This document shows, in pieces, positions 59,998-64,000 of a stretch of DNA of 64,000 nucleotides. The notes beneath the pieces were generated by a model. The model saw nothing but the letters and a program-made list of their open reading frames with translations. It was not told the origin of the DNA and ran no database searches. The position numbers were made by a program, and so were the translations under genes. Position 1 is the first letter of the stretch. Every line of letters begins with the position of its first letter. This DNA comes from Prescottella soli. Its GTDB lineage: Bacteria > Actinomycetota > Actinomycetes > Mycobacteriales > Mycobacteriaceae. The DNA lies in contig NZ_CP157276.1 in NCBI RefSeq assembly GCF_040024445.1, forward strand, positions 1,736,001 through 1,800,000. The letters run 5' to 3'.

Positions 59998-60477
59998 GTG
60001 ACCGGTTTTCCCGAGTGGGCCAGGACCCTCGACTTCCTGCCGCATCCCGAAGGCGGCTGGTACTCCGAGACGTGGCGAAGCGACATCGAGTTACCCGGCG
60101 TCGCACTGCCCAACATGTTCGGCGGGGCCCGATCGGCCGGGACCGCAATCCTCTTCCTGCTCGAGCCGGGCCAACAGTCACGTTGGCACACGGTGCGCGG
60201 CACCGAAATCTGGCTGTACCACCGGGGCAGTCCGCTGGTGCTCGAGCTCGGCGGCGACGACGATGCGCCGGGACCTGCCACGACGCATGTTCTCGGACCG
60301 GATATTTCGTCCGGACAGAGCCCCCAACTGGTGGTGCCTCCGCGCCACTGGCAGCGGGCGCGACCGACCGGGGACGAGGCCGCACTGGTCAGTTGCATCG
60401 TCGTTCCCGGCTTCGACTTCGCCGACTTCCGCATCGAGGGACAGGACTACCCGCTGCCCGATCCCACCCAGTTCTAG
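59998..60477 (+). CDS. Cupin of the DUF985 family
   Basis: A 159-residue beta-barrel protein with LPHPEGGWYSETWRSD, ARSAGTAILFLLEPGQQSRW and HTVRGTEIWLYHRGSPL, the diagnostic cupin_5 pattern. Its ending PDYDFADFR-type motif is present as PGFDFADFRIEG. A sugar-phosphate epimerase or binding role has been suggested for relatives but not settled. The start is GTG 59998. Single gene. Confidence 0.87.
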   Translation: MTGFPEWARTLDFLPHPEGGWYSETWRSDIELPGVALPNMFGGARSAGTAILFLLEPGQQSRWHTVRGTEIWLYHRGSPLVLELGGDDDAPGPATTHVLGPDISSGQSPQLVVPPRHWQRARPTGDEAALVSCIVVPGFDFADFRIEGQDYPLPDPTQF

Positions 60478-60750
60478 GCCGTGGCCCGAAAGGCCGGCGG
60501 CCTCACGCGACAGGTTCTGTTGCACTGGCGGGCAAAGGAGTTCGCGAACGACGTCGGCGGGCCCGCCCCTCGGCACGTCAATTCGATTGCGGCGGAGACT
60601 CCCCCGCCGTGGAAGTCACGCCGCAGTCCTTCAGCGACAGGAGGCGCACTCGCCTTGGTGCCGGCCTTGGCGGATACGCCCACGACCAGGCCTAGAACCG
60701 CGGTACCAGCGCAGACTCGACAACCACGCGAGCATTGATAGGTCTTTGGT
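60478..60750. other. Intergenic stretch without a supported gene
   Basis: Several short frames exist on both strands here (for example 60481-60738 and the reverse of 60474-60683), but none has a ribosome site with recognisable protein sequence. Their codon use lacks the strong third-position GC bias of neighbours. It may be eroded sequence. No oxyR-like coding remnant was recognised. Confidence 0.5.
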
Positions 60751-60783
60751 ATCTATGAGATAGATCCCATAGATTTGAACTAT
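60738..60783 (+). promoter_or_regulatory. OxyR-box-like region upstream of ahpC
   Basis: ATAG-N7-CTAT occurs at 60769-60783 (ATAG, ATTTGAA, CTAT), which equals one half of the four-element OxyR consensus. Additional ATAG (60738-60741, 60760-60763) and CTAT (60753-60756) elements occur, and ATCTATGAGATAGAT (60751-60765) is a perfect palindrome. Spacing upstream is not canonical. The area is AT-rich against its surroundings. Peroxide control through OxyR is plausible. Confidence 0.55.
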
Positions 60784-60845
60784 CCATGGATGTTGATTAA
60801 CCTTTGAAACGTCTGGCATCCAACTCCGACCGAACAGAGGTTCAA

Positions 60846-61409
60846 ATGGCCCTGATCAACAAGCAGATCAAGCCCTTCGCCGCGACCGCGTACAAGAACG
60901 GCGCGTTCGTCGACGTGTCCGACGCGGACATCCAGGGCAAGTGGGCGATCTTCTTCTTCTACCCGGCCGACTTCACCTTCGTCTGCCCGACGGAGCTCGG
61001 TGATCTCGCCGATCACTACGAGGAGCTGCAGCGCCTCGGCGTCGAGGTCTTCTCGGTGTCCACCGACACCCACTTCACGCACAAGGCGTGGCACGACTCG
61101 TCCGCCACGATCGGCAAGATCCAGTACGCCATGATCGGCGACCCGACCCTCGAGATCAGCACCAACTTCGAGGTGCTCCGTGAGGGCCAGGGCCTGGCCG
61201 ACCGCGGCACCTTCCTCGTCGATCCCGACGGTGTCATCCAGTTCATGGAGATCACCGCCGAGGGCATCGGCCGCAACGCCGCCGAGCTGCTTCGCAAGGT
61301 CAAGGCCGCGCAGTACGTCCGCTCGCACCCGGGTGAGGTCTGCCCGGCCAAGTGGGAAGAGGGCGAGGAGACCCTGGCTCCGTCGCTGGACCTCGTCGGC
61401 AAGATCTGA
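60846..61409 (+). CDS. ahpC: Alkyl hydroperoxide reductase subunit C (2-Cys peroxiredoxin)
   Basis: A 187-residue peroxiredoxin of the enteric size class. Peroxidatic Cys47 lies in [11 protein letters not shown] and resolving Cys166 in [12 protein letters not shown]. It reduces organic peroxides, H2O2 and peroxynitrite and is re-reduced by Ahp[20 protein letters not shown] at the N-terminus is close to enterobacterial AhpC. Mycobacteria use a different AhpC with AhpD. AGAGG precedes the ATG. Followed by a hairpin and ahpF. Confidence 0.95.
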   Translation: MALINKQIKPFAATAYKNGAFVDVSDADIQGKWAIFFFYPADFTFVCPTELGDLADHYEELQRLGVEVFSVSTDTHFTHKAWHDSSATIGKIQYAMIGDPTLEISTNFEVLREGQGLADRGTFLVDPDGVIQFMEITAEGIGRNAAELLRKVKAAQYVRSHPGEVCPAKWEEGEETLAPSLDLVGKI

Positions 61410-61425
61410 CGTAAGTCTCATCGCG

Positions 61426-61454
61426 GCACGGGCCCAGATTTCCTGGGCCCGTGC
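61426..61454 (+). terminator. Hairpin between ahpC and ahpF
   Basis: GCACGGGCCCAG (61426-61437) and CTGGGCCCGTGC (61443-61454) form a 12-bp stem with loop ATTTC, 16 bases after the ahpC stop. It may attenuate transcription into ahpF or protect the ahpC message, which would explain higher AhpC than AhpF levels. Confidence 0.65.
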
Positions 61455-61575
61455 CCACCCCCCAGGTCTCGGCGCCCCCGTGGCGCGACGAGTACCACCA
61501 CGAACGAACTCCCCGGGCCTCGAGACGAGGTCCGGGTCCCGATCACAGCCTTCCCCGTCGATGGAGTTGATCCCC

Positions 61576-63168
61576 ATGCTCGAAGCCTCGCTTGCCGGCC
61601 AACTGAAGTCCCTCCTCGAGCGGCTGACCCTGCCGATCGAGCTCGTGTCCTCCCTCGATGACGGCGCCAAGTCGACCGAGCTCGCCGAGCTGCTCACCGA
61701 GATCGCCGCGATGTCGGACAAGATCACCTACGAGCGCCGCGACGACAACGAGCGCCGCCCGTCCTTCGCCATTCGCCGCAGCGGCACCGACGTCGAGGTC
61801 CGCTTCGCCGGCATCCCGCTCGGCCACGAGTTCACCTCGCTCGCTCTCGCGCTGCTCCAGGTCGGCGGCTACCCGTCGAAGGAGTCCCCCGAGCTGCTCG
61901 AGCAGGTCCGGAACCTCGAGGGCGAGTTCCACTTCGAGACCTACTTCTCGCTGTCCTGCCAGAACTGCCCCGACGTCGTGCAGGCCCTGAACCTGATGGC
62001 CGTGCTCAACCCGGGCGTGAGCCACGTCGCGATCGACGGTGCCCTGTTCCAGGACGAGGTCGACGGCCGTCAGGTCATGGCGGTGCCGACGGTGTACCTC
62101 AACGGCGAGCTGTTCGGCTCGGGCCGGATGAGCCTCGAGGAGATCATCGGGAAGCTCGACGTCGGCGCCGCCGATCGTGCCGCTGCCGCGATCGCCGAGA
62201 AGGATCCCTTCGACGTGCTCGTCGTCGGTGGTGGCCCGGCCGGCGCCGCGGCCGCGATCTACGCCGCTCGCAAGGGAATTCGCACCGGCATCGCCGCCGA
62301 GCGGTTCGGTGGGCAGGTGCTCGACACGATGGCGATCGAGAACTACATCTCCGTTCCCTACACCGAGGGACCGAAGTTCGGTGCGGCGCTGGAGAACCAC
62401 GTCCGCCAGTACGACGTCGACATCATGAACACCCAGCGCGCCGCGAAGCTCGTACCGGCCGTCACCGAGAACGGCCTCGTCGAGGTCGCACTGGAGAGCG
62501 GCGCTTCGCTGCTCGCCCGCACGGTGATCCTGTCGACCGGTGCGCGGTGGCGCTCGATGAACGTGCCCGGCGAGACCGAGTACCGGAACAAGGGCGTCAC
62601 GTACTGCCCGCACTGCGACGGTCCGCTCTTCAAGGGCAAGCGCGTCGCCGTCATCGGCGGCGGCAACTCCGGTGTCGAGGCCGCGATCGACCTCGCGGGC
62701 ATCGTCGAGCACGTCACGCTCATCGAGTTCGACTCGGTGCTGCGCGCCGACGAGGTGTTGCAGCGCAAGCTGCGCAGCCTGCCCAACGTGGACATCCTCC
62801 TCAGCACCCTCACCACCGAGGTCCTCGGGGACGGCAGCAAGGTCACCGGCCTGAAGTACCAGGACCGCACGACCGAGGAGTCTCACGCCCTCGAGCTCGA
62901 GGGCATCTTCGTCCAGATCGGCCTGCTGCCCAACACCGAGTGGCTGGCCGGGAGCGTCGAACTGTCGGCGCGTGGCGAGATCGTCATCGACGACCGTGGC
63001 CAGACCTCGGTGCCGGGCGTGTTCGCCGCGGGTGACTGCACCACCGTGCCGTTCAAGCAGATCGTCATCGCGGCCGGTGCCGGTGCGACGGCGGCACTGT
63101 CGGCGTTCGACCACCTCATCCGCACGACCGCCCCGGCCGACGACTCGGCCGCCGCGGTAGCCGGGTAG
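61576..63168 (+). CDS. ahpF: Alkyl hydroperoxide reductase subunit F
   Basis: A 530-residue flavoprotein. The N-terminal double thioredoxin-fold domain has the CxxC Cys128/Cys131 (LSCQNCPDV). The thioredoxin-reductase part has FAD motif [20 protein letters not shown], second CxxC Cys344/Cys347 (YCPHCDGP), NAD motif [15 protein letters not shown] and [15 protein letters not shown]. It passes electrons from NADH to AhpC. ATG 61576 is preferred because enteric AhpF starts at the same place; ATG 61561 adds five residues. Confidence 0.94.
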   Translation: MLEASLAGQLKSLLERLTLPIELVSSLDDGAKSTELAELLTEIAAMSDKITYERRDDNERRPSFAIRRSGTDVEVRFAGIPLGHEFTSLALALLQVGGYPSKESPELLEQVRNLEGEFHFETYFSLSCQNCPDVVQALNLMAVLNPGVSHVAIDGALFQDEVDGRQVMAVPTVYLNGELFGSGRMSLEEIIGKLDVGAADRAAAAIAEKDPFDVLVVGGGPAGAAAAIYAARKGIRTGIAAERFGGQVLDTMAIENYISVPYTEGPKFGAALENHVRQYDVDIMNTQRAAKLVPAVTENGLVEVALESGASLLARTVILSTGARWRSMNVPGETEYRNKGVTYCPHCDGPLFKGKRVAVIGGGNSGVEAAIDLAGIVEHVTLIEFDSVLRADEVLQRKLRSLPNVDILLSTLTTEVLGDGSKVTGLKYQDRTTEESHALELEGIFVQIGLLPNTEWLAGSVELSARGEIVIDDRGQTSVPGVFAAGDCTTVPFKQIVIAAGAGATAALSAFDHLIRTTAPADDSAAAVAG

Positions 63169-63194
63169 GGGTCTCCCCGCTCGACCGTACGACC

Positions 63195-63233
63195 GAGCCC
63201 TGGAGCAGCCGCGACGCGGCCGTTCCAGGGCTC
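63195..63233. terminator. Hairpin after ahpF
   Basis: GAGCCCTGGA (63195-63204) and TCCAGGGCTC (63224-63233) form a perfect 10-bp stem, with GC-rich inner pairing in the 19-base loop. It lies between ahpF and the convergent unknown gene. Confidence 0.75.
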
Positions 63234-63281
63234 GGATTCGTTCCGGGACAAGCCCTGTCGGAAACCCGACGTGCGGATATC

Positions 63282-63998
63282 TCAGAGTTCGGTGAAGTTC
63301 CATCCGGCGAGGTGCGTGAGCTGCTTGGCCGCCTGCCAGCCGCCTCGCTCGGGCAGAGCTTCGTCGGCGTGCGGCGCCGGCATGCCTTGTGCGACGCGAC
63401 GTACCCACGGCGTCTTTTCCAGGGAGTGCACGTAGTTGACGTCTCGACCCGACGCACGCGGCTGCCCCACCAACACGAGTTGATCGGCGCTGGGCATCTG
63501 CGGGAAGACCCCCGAGAGGAATTCCGTCTTCGCGTAAGGACGGTCCCGCGAGAGCATGATCTCGTGCACATAGACCGTGACCCACGCATCGGGTCGCGCT
63601 CGCACTGCCCACACGTCACCTGCCGCCGCCGGCCCGGTGCCGATCGATGTTGCGACCTTCTGCGGTCTCGGTGTCAACGCACGTACGCGCGCCGCCAGCC
63701 CTCCCAGCGTGGTCTCTTTCGACGGCGGAACGGGAGACGGCTGCGGCGCTTCAAGATCGACCACCGGAACATCGAGGGATCCGAACAGGCGGTCGAACAC
63801 GTCGTCACGCCAACCACGATCACCGACACTCGAATTCCACCATGCCAGCGGAGCCTGCGGTTCGACGCGCACGTTCGGGCGTTGATCCCGCTCGCGATAC
63901 GTAGTGAACCTCTCGGCGAGTCCCGGGCGCTCCATCGGTGCCAGCACGCCGACCAGCGCGAGTGTCTCGAGGAAACCGACCGCCGCATAACGGTCCAT
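63282..63998 (-). CDS. Unknown protein, at the right edge
   Basis: The frame from ATG 63998 encodes 238 residues that I do not recognise. It has no signal peptide. Segments include AWWNSSVGDRGWRDDVFDRL, TPRPQKVATSIGTGPAAAGD, DAWVTVYVHEIMLSRDRPYA and LHLAGW-like C-terminal LAGWNFTEL. Trp is frequent (8). The start may lie beyond the window because only two bases remain upstream. Convergent with ahpF. Confidence 0.6.
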   Translation of the reverse strand: MDRYAAVGFLETLALVGVLAPMERPGLAERFTTYRERDQRPNVRVEPQAPLAWWNSSVGDRGWRDDVFDRLFGSLDVPVVDLEAPQPSPVPPSKETTLGGLAARVRALTPRPQKVATSIGTGPAAAGDVWAVRARPDAWVTVYVHEIMLSRDRPYAKTEFLSGVFPQMPSADQLVLVGQPRASGRDVNYVHSLEKTPWVRRVAQGMPAPHADEALPERGGWQAAKQLTHLAGWNFTEL

Positions 63999-64000
63999 CG

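Noticed and set aside
60481-60738. 85-codon plus-strand ORF before ahpC
   Set aside because: No ribosome site, no recognisable protein sequence and weak codon bias.

Overview
The window is high-GC DNA (roughly two-thirds G+C) with dense, largely operonic gene order, frequent ATGA/GTGA stop-start overlaps and many GTG starts. The gene content includes a mycofactocin/NDMA-type alcohol dehydrogenase, a LigD of mycobacterial domain order, WhiB, a CtpE-like P-type ATPase, a gamma-butyrolactone-receptor-like TetR, Rv0909/Rv0910-like proteins and a secreted endoglycoceramidase-like glycosidase. This points to a mycolic-acid actinobacterium, most likely Rhodococcus/Prescottella. The species call is inference; the family-level calls rest on motifs visible in the translations.

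Layout, left to right. Positions 1-6240 hold the start of an asparagine synthase (cut by the window), a divergent alcohol dehydrogenase behind a KstR-like operator, a decayed HxlR-regulator/SnoaL pair, and a three-gene MoxR-ATPase/metallopeptidase-VWA/unknown cluster. Positions 6377-13888 hold ligD, then a five-gene beta-oxidation operon (acyl-CoA dehydrogenase, thiolase, two SDRs, MaoC hydratase) facing a TetR gene flanked by three copies of one palindromic motif. Positions 13941-18397 hold a secreted GH5 glycosidase and a P-type ATPase with an unusual ion-site motif.

Positions 18405-28363 look like one catabolic island. On the minus strand are an acyl-CoA ligase, a small hydrolase, a beta-keto acid cleavage enzyme (BKACE), a TauD-type dioxygenase and a quinone oxidoreductase. 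On the plus strand are an AraC regulator, an MFS carrier and both subunits of a 3-oxoacid CoA-transferase. BKACE enzymes release acetoacetate and the CoA-transferase can activate it, so the locus reads as a pathway for an unidentified substrate. An IS3-family element (28396-29834) has inserted in the loop of the terminator that closes this island.

Positions 29869-46321 hold a substrate-binding/VWA protein, an Rv0910-like SRPBCC protein, a methyltransferase, two solute:sodium symporter systems (one with DUF485, one with a LytS/LytTR two-component pair, a small membrane protein and a lipase), an amidohydrolase, a Rieske protein, a Na+/H+ antiporter, an Rv0909-like small protein, a thioesterase and a TetR regulator. 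Positions 46356-49259 hold two divergent-from-Hmp flavohemoproteins, one translationally coupled to an unknown 135-residue protein. Positions 49416-60477 hold a CtpE-like ATPase, a GH3 glycosidase, an MBL-fold hydrolase, an enoyl-CoA hydratase, a flavin oxidoreductase, an HNH/WhiB pair, a DUF1254/DUF1214 protein and a DUF985 cupin. Positions 60846-63168 encode an enteric-type AhpC/AhpF peroxide system behind OxyR-box-like sequence, followed by the start of an unrecognised gene. No tRNA, rRNA or CRISPR array was seen.
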